From positions 11,090,325 through 11,154,324 of the forward strand of contig JAAOOA010000033.1 in NCBI GenBank assembly GCA_012861695.1: a stretch of DNA of 64,000 bases. The letters are read 5' to 3'. The translations under genes were made by a program, and so were the position numbers. The notes under the pieces are model-generated. The model had not been told where the DNA came from and ran no database searches. It worked only from the letters and a program-made list of their open reading frames with translations. This document shows positions 48,791-61,590 of this stretch, piece by piece. The stretch's first letter is position 1. The number at the start of each line of letters is the position of its first letter. Origin of the DNA: Trematomus loennbergii. Lineage: Eukaryota > Chordata > Actinopteri > Perciformes > Nototheniidae.

Positions 48791-49605
48791 TAATGATGTT
48801 AAAAGGTGATGATTGGAAAGGCTTTTTTTTTTTTCATAGTCTTACCAAGGACATTGATTAGTCAGGAGTTACGAAATGACTTTAAAATAGCTCTCTTTAA
48901 AAAAGGCTGCATTATTGTTTAGATATCCATTGTTTTTACACCATTTCTTTAGTTTATTGTCTTAACTTTTATTGAATGTCTTGCCTTTTTTAGTCTCTCC
49001 TTTGTAAAGTTGTTTCAATACATTTGTACCTGTTTTATTTGTAAAACATTGAACGCATCTTTCTTTTTGAGGAAAAAGGATAAAATACAATAAAAGACAG
49101 ATGTAGTCTACTGAAACAAGTAGTGAACATATAATATTCTTAAAAGGATAACCACTGTAGCATTCAACCGTGGTCCCATTTAGCAGATATATTGCCAACA
49201 CAGCAGAATCATCTCAACCACTCAGCTTCGTCCTTCCTGTTCTCCGTCCCAGAGAAATGAATCGAGGTCAGTCATCTGTGGTCGAGTGGACAGGAAATCA
49301 AGCTCCATTTATGTGGATGGTGTGTGCACAATATCTGGCAATATCCGTTTTTGCTCTGCAGGTGTCAAGTGTGGCCTACTGTGCAAAAATGATGACAGGC
49401 CATTTCCAAAATCTGTCCACCCACCACTCTCAGTCAACAAGGGTTTGGATGTAACCGTTAAGCACTTTATGATTCCAAACCGTACATTTTTTATTTGGTT
49501 GGCCAGAGTGTGTGTTGGCAAAAGGTAACAGGTTTTTACATTGGCCTGTTTATACAACTGTAATTAGAAAAACCACAAGGCACTCACGATTTCTTTCTTT
49601 CTTAC

Positions 49606-49721
49606 CGCCAGCGACGTCTTCTTCCAGGAGTTGTATCTGCAGGTGGAAGATCTTCTCCTGGAGGTCACAAAGTGTGTGCTTCATTTTCTCTCCGAGTCAC
49701 CATGTAGCACAGGTTACGCAC
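49606..49721 (-). CDS. jade2: JADE2-like protein, internal exon with apparent 2-base deletion
   Basis: The acceptor TTTTTCAG precedes 49721 and the donor GCG/GTAAGA follows 49606. It starts VRNLCYMVTRR, a near-invariant JADE segment just after the LRQDLER region. The frame then goes wrong and reaches TGA (about 49667-49665). Two bases earlier, another frame reads EKMKHTLCDLQEKIFHLQIQ then LLEEDVAG, which matches the rest of the JADE exon and joins the next exon in phase 1. The observed length is 116; phase 0 in and 1 out needs 118. The break is in GGAGAGAAAA (about 49687-49696), where JADE would need one more GA. Either one GA was dropped in assembly or this allele is truncated. The gene identity is firm. 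Confidence 0.88.
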
Positions 49722-51218
49722 CTGAAAAACAAGATATCACCGTTACAAACATGGGACACATGTCACAAACATCAAAAAACAAATAAGACGGCCACATACA
49801 GTTGTAATCAATATCGTGTATACAAAAAAATAGATCTAATGCTTCATGGCTGTGGAGTAGCTCACTGTGAGAAATTACCACCTGATATTTTTAGGGCTTT
49901 TAGTCAATGGTTTTGTGGTTTTACATGTTCTGTTTTCTGTCTCAGTGAGCTCACCAGCTCCATTTCTAGAAGCAGCATTAGGCAGCTGTGTCTAATAAAA
50001 AAGCTGTGATAAATCCTTTGTACGCTGTACTCCATTTGTTCACAATGAATAGCAGACACACAAAGTTAGCAACTAGCATCTAGGGAGGAAGATTCTTTGA
50101 CAGGAAGAAGTAATCAACCAAAGAGAAAAGGAAAAAAATAGTATGTATTTAAATAATTTGTGTTTAGTTATAATGAATGATAATGTCTGTCGATATTCTT
50201 GATATGTGATAACAAAATACTTAAGGTGTGTGTTTTTTTTCTGGAGTTCTGCTACGCTGCTAAGTGGCTGAATAAGAAACCTTTTTTAATATGATTTTGC
50301 ATACAGGACTCTGCACAAGTGAATTAATCAGTATTTGATCTCACAACAAATCCCATCATACATTAAAAAGAGAGCAAAGCAAGAGGTATGGACAATCTTG
50401 AAGACAAATATCAATGGAACAGTATATATCCTCACATGTTTATATGCATCCAGTAATGAGACAGTAACAGATAAAAGTATAGAGGCAACTTCCTGTTTCC
50501 TGCCAGTAAACTGGATCCCACAGCCCCCCTGCCATATTGCCAAATTACTATCATATGGCCCTATAAGCTGTACAGGAGTGTGTATGTGTTAGGATCGAGA
50601 GCATAGCGCTGAATGTGTGCATGTTTATAAAAGGCACATATGGATGTTCGAAGAAAAGCTGTGGTCGCAAATGTGTGTGTTACTATTTTGGATTGGCAAC
50701 ACATAAGATAGAAGGAGACACAGAGAGAGAAGAAGGCAAGTAAAGAGGCTGAGACGAATAGAGAAACATAAATAGATACATGGAGAGAGACAGGTATGGA
50801 GAGACAGACAGAACGTGCAAAAGGCTAAGTAAACAAGATTTAACGAGGTCCCCTGGCAAATATAGTTGTTAAATGCAAACTAAATATTTTTAATCAATAG
50901 AGAAAACAGCAATATTGACAGAAAACTCCAGGAAAAGGAAGAGTTTTACTGACATGCAACCACCAACTAATGATATATCAAGTTCACCTTTGTGCACGGT
51001 TCAATCTGACTTTCCTTTGAGCTGCATATTTATGTCTCCCCAATGACTGTTTGTATACTTGTTTATTTAGAAAACCTATAAGATAATATAAAAGGTAGAA
51101 GGGGAACCTAATGCTGGGTTATGCTCATATATATCTAGTTCAACCACGTCCAAGAAGTAACAGTCGCACATTAAGACAAGGGGATTGTTAGCAACTGATT
51201 TTATTTCTCCTTTGTCAT

Positions 51219-51957
51219 TAGGGTTGCAAAATTCCGGGAATTTTCAAAGATGGAAACTTTCCACGGGAATTAACGTGAATAAACGGGAATTTATGGGAAT
51301 AAACTGGGAATTTTCAAAATGGAAGGTTGGCTCTTCACAGGGAACTTAAATATAGTTGGGGAAAGTATATTTAGCATAATCTTGACTAAAACAAACAGAT
51401 GCCATTCAAGTACACTTGAATATCCATGCCATAGCACACTGCTTACTGCATGGCTATTGAGACCACACAAAGGTTTGCAACAGGCTCACAAATGTGAGAG
51501 TGGAAAAACTGGTTGGCATTCGGGCAAACCTATGGCTCTTTGAGCCTGACACAGAGCCATCCTCAACAAGGCTGGACAGTGACACTGAAGAGGAAGACTC
51601 AGAGTGTGATGTTGATGAGGCCCAGGAAGAGCCCATTGACTGAAAGGGTTTAGCAAAAATGCAGAGGATCGCTTGAAGGAAGGTTTGCATGTTTAATGGG
51701 ACTTTTTGGAGGGAGAAGGGCTCTTTTCATTTAACATTTTGAATGGGACTTTGTGGGGATTTTTGGATGGGGGGTGCATTTTTGTTCATTTTTTAATGAG
51801 TGGGGTTGGGGGGATGAGTAACATTTAACTCAACATTCCTGTTTTCGTTCTTCAATGAAACAAATAATTGTTCAATAAAATAATTAAAACTTGTTCTGTT
51901 CTACTTAAAAAAAAATCCGGAAATTTACCGGAAACGTTCCGCCCCTTTGCAACCCTA
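51219..51957 (+). mobile_element. hAT element copy, internally deleted, perfect 8-bp target duplication
   Basis: The ends are TAGGGTTGCAAAATTCC and, on the other strand, TAGGGTTGCAAAGGGGC. TTTGTCAT flanks both sides (51211-51218 and 51958-51965). Near the left end GGGAATTTTC/GGGAATTTATGGGAATAAAC motifs form subterminal repeats. The transposase C-terminal coding tail is retained (next entry) but the catalytic part is gone. It is inserted in the jade2 intron. Confidence 0.9.
51475..51643 (+). pseudogene. hAT transposase C-terminal tail
   Basis: The plus strand reads LTNVRVEKLVGIRANLWLFE, then an acidic Ser/Asp/Glu tail ending EEPID at TGA (51641-51643). The N-x-R-VEKLV-x-IRANL-x-LFE segment is the usual last conserved block of a fish hAT transposase family, after the dimerisation domain. 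Everything upstream of it is deleted or scrambled, so no enzyme can be made. Confidence 0.7.
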
Positions 51958-52472
51958 TTTGTCATATATATAAAGAGGGTAGGTGTATAACCTGAGCTGA
52001 CACAGCTTAAGTGGCTCAGGCTAATAGAGTTGATGTGACCTGAGTGTAAGGAAGACTCAGAAACTCTCACAGCACTTGTGAATTTACTATACTGTAAATG
52101 TTTTAAAGGCGCTATGTACACTACAGCAAACATTTATAGCTGTTATATGTCCTTGAAGGTGCTGTTGTATGTTGGGTTAAAAGCATATAGGTACAAGTTA
52201 ATACAAACACCGATATTTATGTACAACACAAATGATTGATGATCTCAGTTTATCTTAGGAACGGCCTGTGTTTTTTGGGGGGTTTTGTAAAATTCAAATG
52301 ATATCCAACACATAGTCATAACACGAAGGTAAATGCAGAGAGAGGAAGGTACAGTAGGGAGAGAAACTAATTGGGTCCAAGCCAGAGCACTTGAATCCGA
52401 AACTAACAAGCCAGAAACGGGATCACTGCCAACTCTCACAACGGTAAATCAGTAATCATGTGTCTCTAACCA

Positions 52473-52591
<119 letters not shown>

Positions 52592-52799
52592 AGCATCATT
52601 CGTGTGTAGGCCTGATGATTTGCCATGGTGCTAATTTGACAGGACAGACTGTGCATGTGGAGTGTAGGAGGGCACATATTCAGGTATTAAGGAGGCAGAA
52701 CAAACAAGGGAATACGGATATAATCACACATATCTCACTGCTGGGAACCATAACAGACAGAACAATATAGACATGAACTACCTGTAGTTGAGTGTGGTA

Positions 52800-52821
52800 T
52801 GTGTGTGTGTGTGTGTGTGTG
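52800..52821. repeat. (GT)n microsatellite
   Basis: Eleven TG units followed by (GA)n. Confidence 0.9.
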
Positions 52822-52898
52822 AGAGAGCAAGAGCAAAGCCTGTATAAGTTTGCATCTGTGATAAATAAACATTATTGGTTATTTGTGTACTATAACTT

Positions 52899-52931
52899 TG
52901 TGTGTGTGCGTGTGTGTGTGTGTGTGTGTGG
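52899..52931. repeat. (GT)n microsatellite
   Basis: About 16 TG units with one GCG. Confidence 0.9.
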
Positions 52932-53075
52932 TACTAGCAGGCTATTTATCTGTTGGTCTTGATGGATATGTCAGCATGGCCTATCTGACCCATTCCATCC
53001 CTGTTAGAGTGCTGCAGATAAAAATAGCTGCCCAACTGGGACACAATGTGCAGAGCCTGGCTTTGATTAGGACAC

Positions 53076-53096
53076 TGTGTGTGTGTGTGTGTGTGT

Positions 53097-53139
<43 letters not shown>
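53076..53139. repeat. (GT)n microsatellite
   Basis: About 31 TG units with one GG interruption. Confidence 0.95.
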
Positions 53140-55165
53140 ACTGTTTTCAAAACAACTACCTCTGCCTGGACACATGACAAGGCAGTTTAGAGCAGGATGG
53201 GAGGTAAAGTTGAAGAAGAGCAATGAGAGAGTTTAGAGTGAAATAACCTATTGTTCGGTTTTCTTTCTCAGCTCACATTTCTCTAACTATCTCTCCCCTT
53301 TAACCCTAGAGTCTGGATATCAAAGCCAACTGTTTGGCACTTATTTCAAGAAAATGTAAAACAAACCAAACCCATGTTTACTGTATATATTAGCTGCTGG
53401 GAATTTACCATTATATTTAACCATTAAATGTTTCCAAAATAAATACATAAATAACTAAGACACCTCTGTTCTACATGACTTTTTACATGACATAATTTGT
53501 GGGGGTGGTACATGTATTTTCCACTAGTGTGGTAATTAAATGTATTTGAATGTCCGTTTATGATGGGCCTTTTTACTCTTTATTTCAAGGCTTTGGATGA
53601 TACTGTAAAGCACTAATTGCCTTATTTGCTTTCTAAACAAGCTTGCCTTAAAACAATCCTTACATATGTCAGGGTTTCTAAGCTTTGTTGTGTGGCAAAT
53701 ATTCTCAACTAACTTTGCAGAAAAAAATAATCATTACAGAGGAAATTCAGCAAAAGCCAGTATGATGTATAATCTAAGTCTGTCTCTTGTAACGTTTCTC
53801 TCCACTGTCCTTCCGTTACTCTCTCCTTTGTTAATCTTTCCTCCACAATTCAATCCTCATCCAACCTGTACCGACGCGTATTTTCCAAACAACTCATCTG
53901 TCTTTGTCCCATATCTGTCTGAGTCTATTCATTCATCCTGAGCAGCTATCCATCTCTAAATCAGCAAACACAGCACTTCTTCCATTTTCACTGCCCCACT
54001 TACACAAATCTGACAACATGTGCTGTTTCATTTGTTTAATAAAAGACTCCACACCTGTCTATACTACAGAGACACATGTGAGAGAAAGATGTTGACATTA
54101 CACTGTACCAAAGGTGGTAAAATTAGTCAGCAAATCTCATTAAAGTCTTACAAATGTTTAATAAAAACATTTAAAGCTTAGTGAAAGCCAAGCAAAACAA
54201 CCTCATCACATCAGGTTGGAGGAGCGGAGGACATTTCAATGTTTTTATTCTTATAATGAGAGTTGTTATTGTGGTTGCAGTTCATAAAAGTATCAATGTT
54301 ATTACAAGCCTGGTAATCCGGATGTCTTTAGATATCTTCAGCAGCCAGAAGGAAATAACAACGTGCCCTTTTATATGCTGAGAGGGTTTCAATTGAAAGA
54401 AGTTAAACTTGTGAATATAATGTTTATGCACCCGAAAGGTCAGGAAATTAAGTAGAGCATATCCAGATAAATCAGCCAGAGCGAAACAATCATAGTTCTT
54501 ATATTTGAAATATTTCACTTTTCATGACATGCCAGGTGAAATGTTATTTGTTGCTCCGACTGGTTGTCAAAGTGATTTGTGCACATTGTTCATTTATTTG
54601 GCCAGTGTAAAAACAAATTAACATGTCATTTGATTTTATGGCAGGTGGTAATGGTGGTGATTCCCAAAACGTGTTGAGAAAGAAGTAATGAAATAAATCC
54701 ATCATTGCAATAAGCTAACTTGAAATAGTATGATAATAAGTATCCATTGTTGTTTGGAAAAGGAAACAGTATTCCTGCATCCCCTTAAGCATCAATCTAC
54801 TTTTCCTATTACCGGTCTGTCCATCCTCACTGCGCCCTTAATCCCTCAACAACTCCGCCTTCTTTCTATCTCATCCATCCCTGACACGACAGGCCGCAGA
54901 TAATCAGCATTACAAGTGTATTAACTGTGCTGAGCAGAGCCAATGCCTCTCATACCACACCTCCATTCTAACCTTCACACTGCAGGTCTCCTCCCATTTC
55001 CTCTCGCTCTCTCATTCAGTGTGTATTATCACCTCTCAGGTCTCTGCCCTTAAAATAAATGCACACACACACAGTATATGCACACGTGTTCACAATTACT
55101 TGCTGACTGTTCATTTTCTCTCACAACAACATGTGACACACACACTCAATCATACACACACTCAA

Positions 55166-55356
<191 letters not shown>

Positions 55357-55421
55357 CAGCAGAGCACTGGTTGTCATCCACAACCACTTATTACTGCAAC
55401 AGGTGTCTGGCAGGAGGGCAC

Positions 55422-55424
<3 letters not shown>

Positions 55425-55481
<57 letters not shown>
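55425..55481. repeat. (GT)n microsatellite
   Basis: About 28 GT units, 71 bases after the complementary CA tract. Confidence 0.96.
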
Positions 55482-55482
<1 letters not shown>

Positions 55483-55885
55483 ATGTTTTCATTTATGAGA
55501 GAGAGATACATTGGATGAGTTTGTAAACAATAAACCCCACTGAAAAAGATAATGGTTGTTTTGCACAGGAGACATTTTTCCCTATTAACAGTAAGGACGG
55601 TTCTGTTAAATTCAAGTTTCCCAGTGAGCCATTGGAGTGTGACAGGGAGCACTAATCATCTATTTCCTTCAGCATTGTATGCATGTTCAGGTAATATGCC
55701 TTCTCTTCCACTCTTTCCACCAGGCAGCAATTAATTATAGCATTATTTTGAATTTTTTACACTAGTTAATGGACAATTTTAAAGATATGTATTACAACAG
55801 GTGGATGGAAATAAACTGATTTTAATGACTGACTCCGTGTTTCTCTCCATTTGCGAGGTGGTGTGTAGGTGATTTTGAGTAGGAC

Positions 55886-55888
<3 letters not shown>

Positions 55889-55954
<66 letters not shown>
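55889..55954. repeat. (GT)n microsatellite
   Basis: About 33 GT units, pure. Confidence 0.96.
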
Positions 55955-55955
<1 letters not shown>

Positions 55956-57987
55956 GCCCCAGGCAGAGAGGCAGAATCTACGTCAGAACTCATTCCCAAA
56001 CTGATCTCTGAGATAGAGCTAAACCCAGGGGAATGAGCGAGGAGAATGTGTGTGTGTGTGTTCTAAATGTCTGTGACTAAAAATGGATTTCATGGTATTG
56101 ACTTAAGTGATATGTGACTCACATGAGGTAACTTACCATGCAGACATACTAACTGAGAGACAGAAAGATATACAATAAAGAAAAATCTGATATAAGGATT
56201 AAAAAGCCTTATTTTTCTTTCACTTCACTCAGTAGAGATTAACTTTTGATAAATTAATGAATAAATACAAAGATAAAAAGGACCTCCAACAATCAGTCGA
56301 TCAACAGAAATATAATTGGGTTGAACTGAAAAAAAGAGGACATTTAAAGTGAGCAACTTGGGAAACTGGGAGGAACATTGTTATCCCCATGTTATGACAT
56401 GCTACAGAGCGACAGTTAATGGAGAAAACAACAGAAAGACTAATCAATAATGAAAACAATTGATAGCAGCTGTATAACTCAGAGAGGAAGAGGAAGTTAA
56501 AACACAAAGAAGATAACAGCCTCTTTCTTTTTCTCTAACTAAACTTCCAGCTCAGATCTATATTGACCTGACCCTCTCAGCTCTCAGCGTATCGACTTCA
56601 AACCGGTGCTGCTTACTAATGAGCACCATTGACTGTTCTCTGGCCTTGAAACACACAGACACAACTGTGTGGAGGCAGAACGCTAAAGATCAGGATTATT
56701 GATCTTTAATTGGCCCAATTTCACCCCAAACCCAACGTGGAGAGCCTGGGTTAATTACTAACAAGACAATCCCAACTGGAATAATTAAAGTGAAGTATGC
56801 ACTTATATGCAGATAGCTTGTTATAAGAGGAGCTCTGCGGTGAGGATCAAAAAGTTAATCAACGTGTTACGTGTTGCTAAAGTATGATTTATCTATGAGT
56901 AACATTGCTGGGATTATTGTGCTGAATTATACAAGAGTGTGTTGCTATTCATAGCAACTCCAAGTATTATAAAGACAGCTATAGAAAACAGTCATAAAAT
57001 CGGTATATTGCCACTAATCTCCTTTATTTTGATGTCAGATAAAAACAATGTTGAATAAAATAGTGTACAGATATTATCCAGGTTATTCAAATGTATTATA
57101 TATTCAAAAAGTTAGCAACACTTATGTTTCCACAACTGAATGTATACATCTTTTTGTTGTTCTATTTGTATAGCTTACAACCCGCAGAACACTTAACTTG
57201 TATATGGATATCTTTCATTATTTCATTGTTGAGCATAGTTGATTTTATTTAATTATTTATTTATTTATATAAGGTTTTAATTTAAAGCTAAAAGGCTGTT
57301 GTAATCTTTTTTTTTTTAAAATATTAACAATGGCTCAAATCCATAAGGCGTTAATCAACAGTTGCATGAGAATATGTGACACAACACTATAGCACTAGGA
57401 GTTAACTACAGCGATTATTTATTAAAACAAAATGTGGAATACTTTCAGCAAAATGTGCTTCACAGTCCACACACAGAAATATAAGACCCCAGTGACCTGC
57501 GGTGTCAAACCAAAAGGCCTGTGCAACACGTCGTAAATCCTTTTCATGAGCCTACGGGGACAGTTACATAACTCCAGCACCAAGTATCCTCATCTGTCAC
57601 AACATTACAAATTTATGAATGAAAATAAAAACCTGTCAGAGAGACGTACATTTAGTAAATATAGAGCCAGAGAAGAAAGTTTAGTTTATGGTTGTCAAAT
57701 ATCTCGACCATGAAGCATGACTAGAGGCACAAATTATGTTTTATCCATGTCGGATGGACAAACAAACACCACAAACTCATGTGGTTTTGATGCCAAGTAT
57801 AACAGACCTGTGGGGAAGAAGTAACTATAATCAGGAGTATTGGTGTGCTTAAGCAGTCTATGGTTGATAACGTAAAATGAAGAGAAAGCCGATTAATGAT
57901 GACAGTTTGTCTGTTTGAGGTTCAAGCTTATGCCACAATTAATGTATTTTTCTGAATATTCAAAAAAAGGCTTCAGACCCACATTTG

Positions 57988-58133
57988 AAGGAATAGTTTG
58001 ACATTACAACGAGTATCCAACTAGCTTAGCATAAAGACTGGAAACTAGGGGAAAAAGCACGCCTGGCTCTATTTCGTTCTTAACACAATGTGCCTACCAG
58101 CATATTTAATGCAAATTGTTCAACTATTCCTTA
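57988..58133. mobile_element. Small MITE (AAGGAATAGTTTG ends)
   Basis: The left end AAGGAATAGTTTGACATT and the right end CAACTATTCCTT are inverted copies. The interior has CTTAGCATAAAGACTGGAAA and CCTGGCTC, familiar from a longer fish MITE, so this is an internally shortened copy. Confidence 0.65.
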
Positions 58134-58584
58134 AATCATAGAATGCACTAAAGGAAAGCAAACATTAACTTCTGCCTCATGTTACTCCTATGTTTGCAGG
58201 ATCATTTGTGTTCATATGCGTTACTTCGCAAAGTTGAATTAAAGTGGTTAAATAAAACGGTATGAACCCAAATATGAATTGCAATAAAAAACAGATCAAA
58301 ACGATAAAATAAATGACAACATAATGGTGCCCACACCATGAAGCTCAGACATTATATCTGGTTTGTTCTAAAAGGACAGGTTGCAGATTTGTGCTGGATT
58401 ATTTCTTGTTAGCGAGCAATTGCATCCTTATCCACTCTTAGATGATTATCTTTGTAAGCTTTCCCAAAAGGTTGAACTTTTTCTTAAAAACATAGTGAGC
58501 ACGAAGGGATTAATGTTTAACAAGAACCCAAGTGCTTTTATTTTGAAAGGCTGGATTAAGTGGATATCAAGCTGCTGGAGCTCA

Positions 58585-58800
58585 GGAGCAGAACGCATTA
58601 CTCCGAGTCTCAAGTTGCATCTCTGTGTCAAAGGATTGATTTTTAAAACACTATTACTTGTTTATGAAGCTGAAAATGGTTAAGGGCCAAGATACATCTC
58701 TGACATGCTGCCTTGTTACAGACCCTGCATATCTCTTGGTCCTCTGGGACTGGATTGCAATGAAAAACTGAAACATTGACTTTAATTAAATGTATTATGT
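58585..58800 (+). pseudogene. LINE ORF2 C-terminal relic
   Basis: The open frame at 58381-58683 ends with KLHLCVKGLIFKTLLLVYEA. After a stop it continues GPRYISDMLPCYRPCISLGP. This parallels the LHWLPV...FKILLL-x-YKALNG-x-P-x-YISD-L segment of fish non-LTR elements, weaker than the copy at 48606. It is inactive. Confidence 0.5.
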
Positions 58801-58833
58801 CAACACATTTCACATTACTGTGTTAGGTTAGTT

Positions 58834-59400
58834 CAGCGGTCTGCAACCTTTTTGACCAAAAGAGCCATTTTGCCCCCTTTTCCACCAATTTATTTTGCCT
58901 GGGGCCGCAAAACATATTTGATAGCTTGATAGCTTATAAAGTTGTATATATTGTTACATCAGACAAAAACTACAGTTTTTTTGCATTTATTATTTATTAC
59001 ATTATAGAAAACTGTTTACCTCTAATAATAAACAAATAACTCTTATAAGGAGAATAAAAGAAAATACACAGGCCTACTTTAAAATAAATCAACACAGCAC
59101 TTGGGGAGTCCTCTGCACATTTGAAGAAAATGAATATAATTCAAATGGGCCCACTTTGAAATAAATAAAACATATAGCTGCGCCCTAAAAAGAGTTAACT
59201 GATTGAATTATGACTGCAGATCGTCAGCTGTCTTCCTCTTCCGTGTTTTTCCTCCAATACGTAAAGGCTGCAGCACCTTTGACAACTTCTCTCTACATAT
59301 CAAACATACCGGTAAGCCAGCATCGTTTGCTGTGAAAGCAGATAACTCCCTCTCTCTCACCCTGGGCCTGTTGCTGACTGAGGAGCCTGAATTCAACTGT
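58834..59400. repeat. Possible hAT (Charlie-like) remnant
   Basis: CAGCGGTCTGCAACCTTTTT at about 58834 looks like a hAT left terminus, followed by GAGCCATTTTGCCCC. The minus-strand frame at 59208-59396 contains GLPVCLICREKLSKV, like the zinc-finger start of some hAT transposases, but the orientation relative to the terminus and the missing His ligands leave this doubtful. The right terminus was not found. Confidence 0.35.
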
Positions 59401-59586
59401 TGTTAGAAACTGATACTACTTTGTATTTTCTGACCTTTGTGAATGTGTGTGTGTTGGGAGGTGGAGGAGTTAGGTAAGTCTGGGGTACCCTGTACATTTC
59501 TCATCACGTAGGTAACTAATGTTTAGACACACTAGGTTAGCGGATTGTTGCCACCCTGTATTTGACTTTGTCCAGTTCTGAGTAGT

Positions 59587-60402
59587 TTAGGCCCGGCTCC
59601 ACGAGGACAAATACGGGTTGAATCCGCATATTTCTCATGCGTATAGCCCTCTAAGCTCGACGACGCCGTAAGGGAAACGTAGAAACAGACCCCGCAAACG
59701 ACAACGGGTCCAAAGGTGGATAGATCTGGGAACGGAGCGCTCTGGGGGTCCAACGGGGCCGTGGAGTCGCCTATACGGTCATTCGTTTTCATAGCCCCGC
59801 CTCTCCTCGCCTCTCCCCACCAGATTCAGATTCAGATTATTTATCTTTATCTCGATATGAACATAAACGCGAGTGAAGTCTAATCTGACAGGACGGAGAC
59901 ACGCAGCTCCTCCGGCTGTGAAGCAGCGGGAGCAAAACACACACTTCAAATCAGATCACCACCCTTAGCTATTTTAATTACCTCTCAAACTACCTAAACT
60001 AGTTATAAATATGTTTTTTTTACTGTCGGGTTTACTTACTGGATCAGCTGCTGCATGAGGAAGCATGAAGATTTAAACTTTAACACACATTGACCGGCGA
60101 AAAACTCTGCGCGGTTCCCTCCGCCCCACCACGGAGAAAAAACAGAAGTGCAGCCATGACAACCATTATTCTTCGCTGCTTTTGTGGAGGAAGTTGCTGC
60201 TTTTGTGGAGGAAGTTACAGCGCCACGTACAGGTTCGGCATATGTACTGCAGCTTTTCCAGCGGTTGGATGTAAACGGAGCCGTCTCGTGGAGCTTGACA
60301 CAATCCGGTGTATATTGCGTGGGGACGGAAGGTTTTTTGCGGTTGCATTTGCGTTACTCCGATGCGTTTTGCCGTATTTGTCCTCGTGGAGCCGGGGCCT
60401 CA
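59587..60402. mobile_element. CpG-rich MITE with about 20-bp inverted ends
   Basis: The left end CGGCTCCACGAGGACAAATA (from about 59594) and the right end (other strand, the same 20 bases from about 60395) are inverted copies, preceded by AGGCC on the left and AGGCCC on the right. The interior is unusually CpG-rich (ACGACGCCG, CGTTTGCGG and similar). A tandem block TTTTGTGGAGGAAGTT is repeated at about 60178-60218. No clear target duplication and no transposase. Confidence 0.65.
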
Positions 60403-60508
60403 GTTAGTGAGGGTTTTTGTTTGAGTTTTGGTTTCAGAGGATAGATGTAGAGATAGGCCTGGTTTTGTTATACTTATTTTTTTGTTTGGCACAATCTCCT
60501 TTGTCCTC

Positions 60509-60539
60509 CTCCTCCTCCTCCTCCTCCTCCTCCTCCTCA
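60509..60539. repeat. (CTC)n microsatellite
   Basis: About ten CTC units. Confidence 0.95.
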
Positions 60540-61007
60540 CACAAAGAGTATTTATGTTCAGTTCTAGGTATACAAGGAATAAAACTTTTGTTAACCTTTA
60601 CGCTGACTCCCTAATTGTATTGGTTGTTGTGTGTTATTGTCTCCAGGTCCCCTAGACCTTAGTGGGGATGTAACACAAATGGGACCACGCAGAATTAAAT
60701 CCTGTGTTCCTCCGATACTTTTATTTTCTTTGATTTATCCATAGTTCGCTCATCGAGCCGGGGGTCAGGTTATTCGCCTGCAAGAAAAGGAGCTGGTGCG
60801 GGACCGTAGCAGGATATGACGCATATGTTAGTTGACCTAATTAAAACCGTTTAAAAAAAAATGTATGTGTCACAGTATCACTTCAAAATACAAGATACTG
60901 TACGAAACATTTTCAACCGTGCAACAAAATATAAATAGTCCTACAAATATTTTAATTTTATTTCCTTCTTATTTGTGTCTAAACTCAAGGGAGCCAGAGT
61001 AGAGGGC

Positions 61008-61590
61008 TTAACCCTCCTGTTGTCTTCGGGTCAAATCTGACCGATTTACTATTTTCATCAATCATAACTTTTTCGTTTTACATTCGATTGCATTAAGGCT
61101 TTATGATATCCTTCACAGTAGACAATTGAACATATACAATTGCTGATCACCACTTTCATTGCATTTTGGATGATTTAGTCAACTTTGTAACGCCCATGGT
61201 GTTCCCGGTCAAAAATGACCGCCATAAAGAAAAGGAATTAGTAACCATCCGGATCAGATAAAACACACACACAAACACCCACACACACACTCTAGATGTG
61301 TTCCCCCCCATTATGTGCCCAATCCCCCCATGTGAATCACACACAAAACAATTTGACACATTTCCCGCTCTTATGTGCCCGTCCCCCACATGGATCACAC
61401 GCAATACATGTTCAGTGTCTGTTCTTTGTATATTAACTGCAGTTTTTCATGTATACCAGTAGTCTGATACAATATTTACAGTTTGAAAGGGTGAAATTTG
61501 GTGATGATTAATGGTTTTTGTGTTAATGTAATAGCAGTTAAAACAGGACCAGTCAAATTTGACCACGAACACCAAAGTAAGGGGGGCCGC
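61008..61590. mobile_element. Repeat with inverted ends and GGTCAAAT-type palindromes
   Basis: The left end AACCCTCCTGTTGTCTTCGG and GTCAAATCTGACC correspond, inverted, to the right GTCAAATTTGACCACGAACA and CCAAAGTAAGG. It is a known kind of fish MITE starting CCTGTTGT-GGGTCAAA. A third palindrome GGTCAAAAATGACC lies at about 61208. No coding sequence. Confidence 0.5.
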
